Source of the DNA: Deferribacteraceae bacterium
Lineage (GTDB): Bacteria; Chrysiogenota; Deferribacteres; Deferribacterales; JAISNW01
Reading direction: 5' to 3'
Length of the DNA stretch: 7,917 nt
NCBI GenBank assembly: GCA_031285415.1
Contig: JAITWF010000016.1
Span: 1 to 7,917 of the forward strand
Position 1 is the first letter of the stretch; the number at the start of each line of letters is the position of its first letter. The translations under genes and the position numbers were made by a program. Below, in pieces: positions 1-6,829 of this stretch. The notes beneath the pieces are model-generated. The model had not been told where the DNA came from and ran no database searches. It was given only the letters and a program-made list of their open reading frames with translations.

Positions 1-1
1 C

Positions 2-34
2 CCCTCCCCCTATGGGGGAGGGTGCCCGAAGGGC
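2..34. repeat. GC-rich double palindrome downstream of the kinase gene
   Basis: Two adjacent perfect inverted repeats lie just beyond the kinase stop codon. CCCTCCCCC at 2-10 pairs with GGGGGAGGG at 14-22 across a 3-base loop, and GCCC at 24-27 pairs with GGGC at 31-34 across GAA. No T-run follows on either strand, so this is not a canonical intrinsic terminator, although the RNA would fold strongly at the 3' end of the kinase message. The C-rich/G-rich style suggests a dispersed intergenic (REP-like) element; copy number cannot be judged from one window. The element may extend left of the window. Confidence 0.6.
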
Positions 35-59
35 GGGAGAGGGGGTTAATAATATATAA

Positions 60-3000
60 CTATCTCTTCAGAAACCGTTCCACAGTCTCGTAAAGCTTCG
101 CCACATCGATCGGTTTAGAGATATACCCACTCATACCAAATCGTATGCACTGTTCTAGCTCATTCTCCATCGTATGCGCCGTCAGAGCTACCACTGGCAG
201 ATCTGCGTACTTCGGATTATCACGGATCGCCTTCGTTGCCTGATAGCCGTCCATGATAGGCATCTGTAGATCCATTAAAACTATATCAAATTCATGCTGT
301 TCAAGCTTTTCGAGTGCCTCTTTGCCGTTATTAGCAACGATTACATCGATCTTCACATTCCGCAGTAGCTCCACAGCGATCTGCTGATTGATAAGATTAT
401 CCTCCACCAACAGCAAGTTATGTCCCGATAGATCGTAATCAAAGTTTGTTGTTACTATTCTTTTAGAGGTAAGTTTATCCCCTGTCAGCGCAGCACAGAC
501 CGACTCAAATAGCTCCTGCCGAACGACTGGGCGTAGCACCTGTAGCACTACATCATCACAGCTATCTAGCGATCCAGACTCTCGCAGATCGTCACGAATA
601 GTGGCAAGCAGTATCAACGGCATTACACTATTTAGCTCCAAGCCGCTACAGATATAGTTTGCAATATCTGGCGCCGCCATCCCTGTGAGCCGCTCCTCAA
701 TAATCGCTAAATCGTACGGATTACCTTCATTATCCGCCGTCATTAGCCTCTCTACAACCACGGAGAGGTCGTCTGCCTCATCGATCGTAAAGTTGTAAGG
801 AGCTAGGATTGTAGCTATTATAGCTCGAGACTTTTCGTCGGAATCCGCTACTAGCACACGTTTTCCCAGTAGCTCTGTAGAGGCTGTTAGATCTGCCAGC
901 TTTGATACGCCAAGCCGCACGGTAAACTCCATCGTAGTGCCAGTGCCTAGCTCGCTAGAAACAGCGATCGTGCCGCCCATCATCTTGACGAGCATCTTGC
1001 AGATCGTAAGCCCCAGCCCTGTACCGCCGTATTTGCGTGTGGTAGAGGCATCTGCCTGCACGAAAGCTTCAAAGAGCCTATCCTGCTGTGCAGCTGTCAT
1101 CCCGATACCTGTATCGGTCACCTTAAAGTTTAGAGTAGTGTACTGCTGGTCGATCTCTGTAACCGAACATGCAACACTGATAGAGCCATTTTCAGTGAAC
1201 TTAAAGGCGTTCCCCACAAGGTTCGTTAGCACCTGCATAAGCCTGATCGGATCGCCGATAAGCTCTGCTGGTACGTTATTATCGATATTGAGATAAAAGT
1301 TTTGATTCTTATTCGCCCCCGATTGGCTAAATAGCGTGTTCAGGTCTGTAAAGATCTTGTCAACGCTGAAAGATACCATCTCGAGAACCATCTTGCCATC
1401 CTCGATCTTAGAGAAGTCGAGAATGTCATTTATGATTGATAGGAGCGACTTTGCCGCTGTATGTATATTTGATACATAATCAAATTGGCGTTGGCTAAGC
1501 TCCGTCTGGAGTGCAAGGTGCGCCATACCGATGATAGCGTTCATCGGTGTGCGGATCTCGTGGCTCATTGTAGCAAGGAAGCGGCTCTTCGCCTTATTCA
1601 ACATCTCTGCATCTTGCAGCTGATACCGCTCTGTGATATCGAGCAGGAACCCTTCAAAGGCAAGTGGCATTCCACTTTCATCTACCTTTACAAGTCTAGC
1701 TCTCTCTAACAGCCAACGGATCTCGCCATCTTTGCGTACTATGCGGAATACATTGGTGAATAACTCCCCAAGCTGGCGAAAGTTTATATGAGTATTGTTT
1801 ACATGCACTAGGTCGTCTTTATGGATCACCCTTTGTAGTACAAAATCGTAGTTGCCGAGTATATCATCTGGAGTGTATCCCGTTAGCTCGTATAGTCCTC
1901 CACCAAGCGATGATACAACCATCCGATTGCCGATATTCTCTAGCCCAAAGACGATCCCTGGTAGGTTCGACATAAGGGTGCTTAGCTTGCGGCGATTCTC
2001 TCGCAGGCGCTGCCCACCGACTGCTATAGTGGCAAAGTCTGCAAGAGAAGCTCCAAACGATTGCTCCTCAACCGTCCACTGGCGTGGCTCCTTGCTCTCT
2101 ACGATACAGAAGCCTGCAAAATCGCCCTCTAGAATGACAGGGTAGTAGATAGCGGCTAGACTCCCTCTCTCCATCAATCGTTTGGTAAATTTAGGGATAG
2201 GATTATCATCTCGTGCGTCTGTGATAACGATCTGGCGAGAGGCTCGAAAGATCCCCTCATTCTCGTTATACGCCTCCACCGAAATATGCCCACCAGAGGA
2301 GTGTTGATTTATATCCCTCTTATAAAAATCTAGTAGGGCAAAGTTATCCATATCTTTCGTCCAGATATGTGCGCTGTCTGCATTTAATGTCTGAGTGACG
2401 GTCTCTGTGATAGCCTGCAATGTGCTTACATAGTTGCTGCCATTTGCAATAGCTACCTTCTGTAAAGCTCTGATCGCCTGATTCTGGATAGAGCTCTGCT
2501 CGTCGTGCTCTGCCAGCTCTGCAAACGCCTTGCGTCGCTCGTTTGCGATATCAGTTATGTCAGTGACCATCTCGACGGCACCGATTCGCTTGTTGTCTTT
2601 ATTGTAGATCGGCATAGCTGTGATAAGCCATGTGGCACCGTTTGCCATGAGCATCTCTGTGGTAGACATCGCACCAGTCTCGTGGCTGCGCACCACAGGG
2701 CAGTTTTCGCAATATGTATCCTGTAGAAGTGCCTCTTTATAGCAGATACCGCCGTAGTTATTTCGCCAATCGATACCAGCATGAAACATCCCTGCACGGT
2801 TTGACCACTGGACACGATACTCGAGATCGATAAAGAAGATCGGCGTCGGAAGCCCATCGAGAACCTCTAGCCTCATCTGCGTATCGGCATCTAGATCTAA
2901 TATGCCATTGGTAACGAGCGATACATCCTGAATCACCCCCGATACAAGATCGGAGCCATTCTTGCCAACTACATGGCTGACGTGACGCACGCCACGCTCG

Positions 3001-3233
3001 GTGCGCAGATTGTGCTCCCACATAATGCGTCCGCCATCTTGCCGAACCTTGTTGATATTCTCCATCAGCGTCGGATACTCTGCACCCATATTCTTTATAA
3101 ATATATGGCTACCATTGAGATCCGTCGCACTTATACCCATCACGTGTTCGCACGGCTCGTCCCATATGAAGTTATCATCTGCATCGACGCTATATGAGAT
3201 AGCATTTAATAATTTTAATGCGGTGTTGTACAT
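60..3233 (-). CDS. Cytosolic hybrid sensor histidine kinase (PAS-PAS-GAF-PAS-HisKA-HATPase-REC-REC)
   Basis: This 1057-residue protein has no signal peptide or membrane segment, so it should sense an internal signal. The domains I read are PAS at about 11-107, PAS at about 119-229 (with Cys164, Cys175 and Cys178), GAF at about 255-405, PAS at about 415-536, HisKA at about 546-612 with the phospho-acceptor in FLATMSHEIRTPMN (His558), and HATPase at about 655-775. The ATPase has its N box (Asn671, Asn675), DTGIGM at 707-712 and GGTGLGL at 736-742. Two receivers follow. The first (about 790-915) is degenerate, with Glu846 where Asp is expected and Arg901 in place of Lys. The second (about 937-1057) is canonical, with Asp945, Asp988, Thr1018 and Lys1040. 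There is no HPt or DNA-binding output domain, so a separate phosphotransfer partner is likely. The start is supported by AGAGGAG at 3241-3247, seven bases upstream. It lies 75 bases downstream of the acyl-CoA ligase gene and may be co-transcribed with it. The ligand and target are unknown. Confidence 0.95.
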   Translation of the reverse strand: MYNTALKLLNAISYSVDADDNFIWDEPCEHVMGISATDLNGSHIFIKNMGAEYPTLMENINKVRQDGGRIMWEHNLRTERGVRHVSHVVGKNGSDLVSGVIQDVSLVTNGILDLDADTQMRLEVLDGLPTPIFFIDLEYRVQWSNRAGMFHAGIDWRNNYGGICYKEALLQDTYCENCPVVRSHETGAMSTTEMLMANGATWLITAMPIYNKDNKRIGAVEMVTDITDIANERRKAFAELAEHDEQSSIQNQAIRALQKVAIANGSNYVSTLQAITETVTQTLNADSAHIWTKDMDNFALLDFYKRDINQHSSGGHISVEAYNENEGIFRASRQIVITDARDDNPIPKFTKRLMERGSLAAIYYPVILEGDFAGFCIVESKEPRQWTVEEQSFGASLADFATIAVGGQRLRENRRKLSTLMSNLPGIVFGLENIGNRMVVSSLGGGLYELTGYTPDDILGNYDFVLQRVIHKDDLVHVNNTHINFRQLGELFTNVFRIVRKDGEIRWLLERARLVKVDESGMPLAFEGFLLDITERYQLQDAEMLNKAKSRFLATMSHEIRTPMNAIIGMAHLALQTELSQRQFDYVSNIHTAAKSLLSIINDILDFSKIEDGKMVLEMVSFSVDKIFTDLNTLFSQSGANKNQNFYLNIDNNVPAELIGDPIRLMQVLTNLVGNAFKFTENGSISVACSVTEIDQQYTTLNFKVTDTGIGMTAAQQDRLFEAFVQADASTTRKYGGTGLGLTICKMLVKMMGGTIAVSSELGTGTTMEFTVRLGVSKLADLTASTELLGKRVLVADSDEKSRAIIATILAPYNFTIDEADDLSVVVERLMTADNEGNPYDLAIIEERLTGMAAPDIANYICSGLELNSVMPLILLATIRDDLRESGSLDSCDDVVLQVLRPVVRQELFESVCAALTGDKLTSKRIVTTNFDYDLSGHNLLLVEDNLINQQIAVELLRNVKIDVIVANNGKEALEKLEQHEFDIVLMDLQMPIMDGYQATKAIRDNPKYADLPVVALTAHTMENELEQCIRFGMSGYISKPIDVAKLYETVERFLKR

Positions 3234-3247
3234 CGTAATACTCCTCT

Positions 3248-3275
3248 GGAAGGGGAAACCAAGTTTTCCCCTTCC
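3248..3275. repeat. 11-bp inverted repeat abutting the kinase ribosome binding site
   Basis: GGAAGGGGAAA at 3248-3258 is perfectly complementary to TTTCCCCTTCC at 3265-3275, with a 6-base loop. On the minus-strand transcript the hairpin ends immediately before the kinase Shine-Dalgarno AGAGGAG (3241-3247). It lacks a U-tract, so termination is unlikely. It could be a message-processing or stabilising hairpin, or part of a dispersed palindromic element together with 3286-3304. Confidence 0.6.
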
Positions 3276-3285
3276 TTCATCGTAG

Positions 3286-3304
3286 GGGCGGGGTCTGCCC
3301 GCCC
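3286..3304. repeat. GC-rich hairpin just after the acyl-CoA ligase stop codon
   Basis: GGGCGGG at 3286-3292 pairs perfectly with CCCGCCC at 3298-3304 across a 5-base loop. It begins four bases past the ligase stop on the minus strand. No T-run follows in that direction, so I call it a palindromic repeat rather than a terminator; partial attenuation between the ligase and kinase genes is possible. Confidence 0.55.
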
Positions 3305-3308
3305 ATTG

Positions 3309-4841
3309 TTAAGCGAACTCTCTAGCCGCTCTCTCCTTCAACTCTTTCTTAATAACCTTGCCGCCAGCATTCACAGGGATATCGTCTGTTATCACAAATC
3401 TGCGAGGCACCTTGTAGCTAGCGACGTTATGTCGGATATACTCCTTTAGCTCATCTACAGAGATATGCGCCTCTGGATCTGCCTTTAGGTACGCTATCGG
3501 AATCTCCGACCCCTCGCCATCTGGTACACCCACGACAGCCGCCGAGAGCACCCCTGTATATTTATAGAGTAGCTCTTCGATCTCACGAGGGTATACGTTC
3601 ATCCCCTTTACCAAAATTAGATCCTTTATACGATCTACTATAGTAATAAATTCATCTTCGTCAATGGTTGCGACGTCGCCTGTATGAAGCCAGCCGTTTT
3701 TAAGGGCTTTTGCACTCTCCTCTGGCTGATTCCAGTAGCCAGACATCACGTTTGGCCCCTTCACGATAAGCTCTCCAGGTGTATTAAGGGGGAGGTCGTT
3801 ATCAAATTCATCCACCACTCGCACATCCACCCCTGCGAGGTGTACCCCGATCGTGCCGTACTTCTGCCTTGAAAGTGGGTTGATAGCGCAGATCGGCGAA
3901 GCTTCACTAAGTCCGTACCCTTCAACGATTCCAACGCCATATACCTCGTGAAATCTGTCGATTATCTCTACAGGTAGCGGTGCGCCGCCAGATAGGCATA
4001 CTCGGAATGGAAAGTCGGCCTTTGCCTGCTCTGATACCTTCACTCGTGCCATCGCAGCATATAGCGCAGGTACTCCCACGAGTAGCGTCGGTTTCAGAGT
4101 TTTTAACATCTCTGGATAGTAAGATTTTGATACCTCAAGGATCGACTCAAGGATTATTATACTTGCACCTTTAACTAGAGGTCCTAATAGCGACGCCATC
4201 ATAGAGGTAGCGTGAAACATCGGTAGCACTAGAAGCATTCTATCGTCGTGCATCTCCTCAAGGAAGCTAGAGTGAGATTTTGCATTCTCCAGAAGGTTAT
4301 AGTGCGATAGCATAACGCCCTTCGGTCTGCCTGTGGTGCCTGAGGTGTATAGGATGAGCGCAAGATCATGTTCATTGATCGCTGGCTCTGTTGCATCGGT
4401 TTTAGCAGATGTTTCATTGAATATAATTGAACTGAATGAGGCTTTTTCAAATGTGAATACAGTCTTAAGGTTGTCTACAAGCTGCGGTAGCTGTTTCACC
4501 CTCTCTGCAAACGTTTCGGAGGTTATTATGCGCTCGGCAGAGCAGTCGTTCATATGGGCGGCGATCTCTCTATCTCGCAAGAACACATTGGTTGGAGCTG
4601 CCACTGCACCTAGCATTAGCACGCCGAAATATGCAAATACAAATTCGGGGCTATTTTCGAGCAGTATCATCACTCGGTCGCCCTTCTTTATGCCGTTATC
4701 TTGCAGAATAGCTGCAGTGTGACGAACCTGTTTATCTACGTCGGCGTATGTATATACTTTATCTTTAAAGAAAATACACTCTTTTGTCGGGTAATATTTT
4801 GCGTTATTCGTTATAAGTTCAGACATCTTTCTGTAGTACAT
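3309..4841 (-). CDS. Fatty-acid-type acyl-CoA ligase (ANL superfamily, AMP-forming)
   Basis: This 510-residue enzyme should activate a carboxylic acid with ATP to an acyl-adenylate and then transfer it to coenzyme A in the cytosol. All core ANL motifs are visible: the phosphate-binding loop YTSGTTGRPKG (165-175), EGYGLSEASP (307-316), HTGD (386-389), the hinge DRIKDLILVKGMNVYPREIE (403-422), and the C-terminal catalytic lysine in NAGGKVIKKEL (Lys495). Length and motifs fit FadD-like long/medium-chain ligases, but chain length and substrate cannot be read from sequence. The start at 4841 is backed by AGGAGAGG six bases upstream; Met6 is a less likely alternative. It follows the small HTH regulator by 49 bases on the same strand and precedes the kinase by 75 bases. 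The protein looks intact and host-like, in contrast to the phage-derived genes directly upstream. Confidence 0.93.
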   Translation of the reverse strand: MYYRKMSELITNNAKYYPTKECIFFKDKVYTYADVDKQVRHTAAILQDNGIKKGDRVMILLENSPEFVFAYFGVLMLGAVAAPTNVFLRDREIAAHMNDCSAERIITSETFAERVKQLPQLVDNLKTVFTFEKASFSSIIFNETSAKTDATEPAINEHDLALILYTSGTTGRPKGVMLSHYNLLENAKSHSSFLEEMHDDRMLLVLPMFHATSMMASLLGPLVKGASIIILESILEVSKSYYPEMLKTLKPTLLVGVPALYAAMARVKVSEQAKADFPFRVCLSGGAPLPVEIIDRFHEVYGVGIVEGYGLSEASPICAINPLSRQKYGTIGVHLAGVDVRVVDEFDNDLPLNTPGELIVKGPNVMSGYWNQPEESAKALKNGWLHTGDVATIDEDEFITIVDRIKDLILVKGMNVYPREIEELLYKYTGVLSAAVVGVPDGEGSEIPIAYLKADPEAHISVDELKEYIRHNVASYKVPRRFVITDDIPVNAGGKVIKKELKERAAREFA

Positions 4842-4847
4842 GCAATA

Positions 4848-4855
4848 CCTCTCCT
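4848..4855 (-). promoter_or_regulatory. Strong Shine-Dalgarno site of the acyl-CoA ligase gene
   Basis: On the minus strand this reads AGGAGAGG, six bases before the ATG at 4841. It fixes that ATG as the start in preference to the internal Met at codon 6. Confidence 0.8.
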
Positions 4856-4890
4856 AACTTAACATGTAGGAGAGTCTACAAGAAAATTGT

Positions 4891-5103
4891 CTATATATCA
4901 ATCCCTAACTTATCCTTTATTATATCACGGATCGGTTGCGAGGCTGTGATTCTGCCGTTGAGGGCATTTGAAAATACCGACTTCGCTCGTCCGCAGATCG
5001 CCGCAAGCTCCTTCACCTGCATATCTCTGTCGATCAACGCCTTTCGTATCGCTCGATACTGCTCCGCCGTTATGCGCACCCCTTCGCCACGTTTCGCCCT
5101 CAT
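4891..5103 (-). CDS. Small Cro/CI-type helix-turn-helix regulator of phage origin
   Basis: This 70-residue protein is little more than one HTH domain. A first helix at about 13-25 is followed by the HTH pair VKELAAICG (30-38) and the recognition helix RAKSVFSNALNGR (39-51), then a closing segment PIRDIIKDKLGI. The 'KALIDRDM-VKELA...S-ALNGR...I...LGI' layout is that of short phage regulators of the XRE/Cro family, which bind operator DNA as dimers. The basic N-terminus (MRAKRGEG) may add DNA contacts. The ATG at 5101-5103 is preceded by a G-rich ribosome site (GGGGTGGGG, 5106-5114). It has its own promoter between itself and the terminase stop, with an inverted repeat inside the spacer, suggesting autorepression. 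It sits 61 bases after the terminase large subunit and 49 bases before the acyl-CoA ligase. The role as repressor is inferred from family and site layout. Confidence 0.85.
   Translation of the reverse strand: MRAKRGEGVRITAEQYRAIRKALIDRDMQVKELAAICGRAKSVFSNALNGRITASQPIRDIIKDKLGIDI
4919..4927 (-). promoter_or_regulatory. Possible extended -10 promoter for the acyl-CoA ligase
   Basis: Near the end of the regulator gene the minus strand reads TGATATAAT, a TGn-extended -10 consensus. A transcript from here would have a leader of about 70 bases before the ligase start. No recognisable -35 lies 16-18 bases upstream, and the hexamer is also coding sequence in an AT-rich stretch, so this is tentative. 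Confidence 0.3.
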
Positions 5104-5126
5104 AACCCCACCCCTACATTAAAAGG

Positions 5127-5155
5127 ATTATACACTAAATATTATTTAGCGTCAA
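5127..5155 (-). promoter_or_regulatory. Sigma-70-type promoter of the HTH regulator gene
   Basis: On the minus strand TTGACG (5150-5155) and a perfect TATAAT (5127-5132) are separated by exactly 17 bases. The predicted start near 5120 gives a leader of about 17 bases to the regulator ATG. The promoter begins 10 bases after the terminase stop codon, so the regulator, and possibly the ligase and kinase beyond it, can be expressed independently of the terminase genes. Confidence 0.8.
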
Positions 5156-5162
5156 TGCTAAA
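5135..5162. promoter_or_regulatory. Operator-like overlapping inverted repeats in the regulator promoter
   Basis: CTAAATA at 5135-5141 and TATTTAG at 5143-5149 form a perfect 15-bp palindrome with a one-base centre. It fits inside the spacer between the -10 and -35 boxes. The half-site is then reused: TTTAGC (5145-5150) and GCTAAA (5157-5162) form a second inverted repeat with a 6-base gap covering the -35. Three alternating TTTAG/CTAAA half-sites are typical of operators bound by small dimeric HTH proteins. The most likely binder is the 70-residue regulator encoded just downstream; this is inferred, not shown. Confidence 0.6.
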
Positions 5163-5164
5163 AA

Positions 5165-6574
5165 TTACCATCCGTTGAACGCTGTATAGTCGTTCTCATC
5201 CTCATCTTTTGCTGGTTTTGAGGCTACGGCTTGGGCGAACGTTAGCGCTAAAGCGTCGCCAGAATCTGGTGAGGCAAGCCCACGTTTGCGCATGTCCTCC
5301 TTCTTTTCCAGCTGTATCTGTCCCTTATCGCCCGAAAAGCCGTACTCTGGGGAGGTGAGGTCGGTTATAAGCTCTCGATCATTAGGTATCTTTCCCCCTG
5401 CTGCAAGCCACTCCTTCATTAAACACCAGATCTCCGCTCGTTTATTGTAATATTTTGCCCTATCGTTTGGTTGCCCACCGAACTCCACATCGATTACGCT
5501 ATGCCCCATCTGCCGCAGTCGATCAGCCACGCCGCCGCCGACACCGCCAGAATCCACAAAGATTGCGTCTGCACCCCAAACGGTAGCCTCGTGTGCCGCA
5601 ATGCCAGCTAGCTCCATTGTGTCGATCTTGTGGAATCGCTTGATAGATAGTAGTTTATACCCCTGCCGCTTTACGATTACAGAGCTATCAGTGCCGAACC
5701 GTGCAACATCGACGCCAATAACCTTAGCACTGTATTCTTCCGATGTAGGGGAGGGGTTCGCCCTCCCTCGCTCTACAGCCCTCTCAACTATATCGCCCCC
5801 TATGAGCTGGTTTGAGCCTGCCCTTGGGAACTCCCCCTTAATACGCACTCGCACAAAGTCAGAATCTTCCCCATACTCATCGACCCATTGCGCTAACTCT
5901 GCCTTATTGGTCATCTTCGCTGTGCGACTATCTACCTGTTTGCACTGCCATCGGTGGCGCAGTTTATTGTGGATCTCGTGGAACTTGCCACGGTTTCGAG
6001 TGGGGTTGCCGAATGCGAACCACATTGCACCAGAGGTAGTCATCGCCCCTTCGGCGGTCTCATAGATTAGGTCATCGATAGCAGACGCCTCGTCGAATAC
6101 CATCAGCACATGTTCGGCGTGCAACCCTGCAAACGCCTCTGGACGCTCCTTGCTCCACGGCACCGCCGAAATGAACCATGTATCGGGGTTGTCTACCTGA
6201 TAAAACTTCGTAGCGGTCTGTTTAAACCAATGTTTGTTAATCGCACGTTTATGCCATACCGATAGCTCTCTCCATGTCTTATCTTTTAGCTGTGCGGCGG
6301 TGTTGGAGGTGATAACCCCTGCCAGATATGGACGAGTGCTCATCGCCCAGAGAATAATCCAAGCTACAAGGGCGGTTTTGCCGATCCCATGCCCAGATGA
6401 TACCGCTACACGTACCGATGATAGACTGCCAGAGTGCTTTTTGATATCGTTTAAGATCTCGATCTGCCAATCGTCAGGCGATTCGCCATCCCTCCAATCA
6501 AACGCCCCGTAGACGTAGCGCAATGGGTCGTTAAAGCAGCTTGCGGCGAAATCGGCTAGGAGTGCGTCATTCAT
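5165..6574 (-). CDS. Phage terminase large subunit (packaging ATPase/nuclease)
   Basis: This is the motor and endonuclease that cuts concatemeric phage DNA and drives it into the procapsid. Numbering is from the ATG at 6572-6574 (469 residues). The N-terminal ATPase has a Walker A motif GHGIGKT (61-67), a Walker B VLMVFDEA (156-163, Asp161-Glu162) and a coupling motif FGNPT around 188-192. The C-terminal RNase H-fold nuclease has GVDVARFGTD (Asp289, Asp296), FVDSGG (Asp341) and PDSGDALAL (Asp437, Asp440). All catalytic acids are present and the length is usual for the family, so the gene looks intact. The ATG overlaps the upstream gene's stop as ATGAATGA, implying translational coupling. An in-frame TTG five codons earlier (6589) lacks a good ribosome site. 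No portal gene follows, which is odd for a functional phage. Codon style resembles the host genes, suggesting long residence. Confidence 0.92.
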   Translation of the reverse strand: MNDALLADFAASCFNDPLRYVYGAFDWRDGESPDDWQIEILNDIKKHSGSLSSVRVAVSSGHGIGKTALVAWIILWAMSTRPYLAGVITSNTAAQLKDKTWRELSVWHKRAINKHWFKQTATKFYQVDNPDTWFISAVPWSKERPEAFAGLHAEHVLMVFDEASAIDDLIYETAEGAMTTSGAMWFAFGNPTRNRGKFHEIHNKLRHRWQCKQVDSRTAKMTNKAELAQWVDEYGEDSDFVRVRIKGEFPRAGSNQLIGGDIVERAVERGRANPSPTSEEYSAKVIGVDVARFGTDSSVIVKRQGYKLLSIKRFHKIDTMELAGIAAHEATVWGADAIFVDSGGVGGGVADRLRQMGHSVIDVEFGGQPNDRAKYYNKRAEIWCLMKEWLAAGGKIPNDRELITDLTSPEYGFSGDKGQIQLEKKEDMRKRGLASPDSGDALALTFAQAVASKPAKDEDENDYTAFNGW

Positions 6575-6800
6575 TATTAAACTTCTCAAGGCGCAGTCGC
6601 AGCTCTTCAGCGATATTCTCGGCGTTTGTTAGCTCTGGCTTATCTTTGAACATGCTAAGGTGCTTGCCGAGTAGCTCTAGCGCACGATTTGCCGCAGATG
6701 GGTTGAAATACTCATCGCTTAGGCACTTCTCGGCAACCTCGATGAGGCGTTCCAGCACATACTCTTTTTCGATCTGTTTTTTTGATGTTGTTTTTTTCAT
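6567..6800 (-). CDS. Terminase small-subunit-like protein, C-terminal part only
   Basis: This 77-residue product overlaps the terminase large subunit by 8 bases, the usual place of the small subunit that recognises packaging DNA. A segment YFNPSAANRALELLGKHLSMF (31-51, counted from the ATG) matches from memory the conserved C-terminal part of Terminase_2-type small subunits ('ALELLGKHLGMF'), and is followed by a charged helical tail. Such proteins usually run well over 120 residues and begin with an HTH domain; here the HTH is missing and replaced by a short Lys-rich start (MKKTTSKKQ). I chose the ATG at 6798-6800; a GTG at 6822-6824 would add eight residues. Neither has a convincing ribosome site. 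An in-frame stop lies just upstream of the GTG and the other frames show no HTH remnant. It is probably a 5'-truncated or naturally minimal small subunit; function in packaging is doubtful. Confidence 0.7.
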   Translation of the reverse strand: MKKTTSKKQIEKEYVLERLIEVAEKCLSDEYFNPSAANRALELLGKHLSMFKDKPELTNAENIAEELRLRLEKFNNE

Positions 6801-6829
6801 CTGTGTATTAATGCATAGAACCACATTTA

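Larger units (their letters stand above)
4891..6824 (-). mobile_element. Phage-derived island (terminase pair plus HTH regulator)
   Basis: Three consecutive minus-strand genes have phage affinities: a terminase small-subunit fragment, the terminase large subunit and a Cro-like regulator. They lie between a metabolic carboxyltransferase and an acyl-CoA ligase. No integrase, portal, capsid, tail or lysis gene is present in the window, and a phage late operon would normally have the portal gene right after the large terminase. I saw no convincing direct repeats at the edges that could be attachment sites. A decayed prophage remnant is the simplest reading; a retained packaging module is the alternative. 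The boundaries are approximate. Confidence 0.6.

Noticed and set aside
937..1296. 119-codon plus-strand frame opposite the kinase ATPase domain
   Set aside because: It mirrors the coding of the conserved HATPase region and encodes a low-complexity Ser/Pro/Val product; a codon-shadow artefact.
4865..4880. Small inverted repeat TGTAG...CTACA between regulator and ligase as a terminator
   Set aside because: Only five base pairs, no adjacent U-tract, and the sequence leads straight into the ligase ribosome site.
4853..4912. Nine-base direct repeat CCTAACTTA at 4853-4861 and 4904-4912, considered as an attachment-site remnant or regulator site
   Set aside because: Too short for a credible attachment core, one copy is inside the regulator coding region, and no matching copy was seen at the other edge of the phage island.
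5601..6065. 154-codon open frame on the plus strand within the terminase region
   Set aside because: It is fully antisense to the terminase large subunit, whose motifs are all present; its product is Ser/Pro-rich without a domain and it has no supporting ribosome site.
4891..6824. A complete defence or satellite system in the phage-like island
   Set aside because: No integrase, capsid-hijacking, nuclease-toxin, reverse transcriptase or other effector gene is present; a prophage remnant explains the visible genes.
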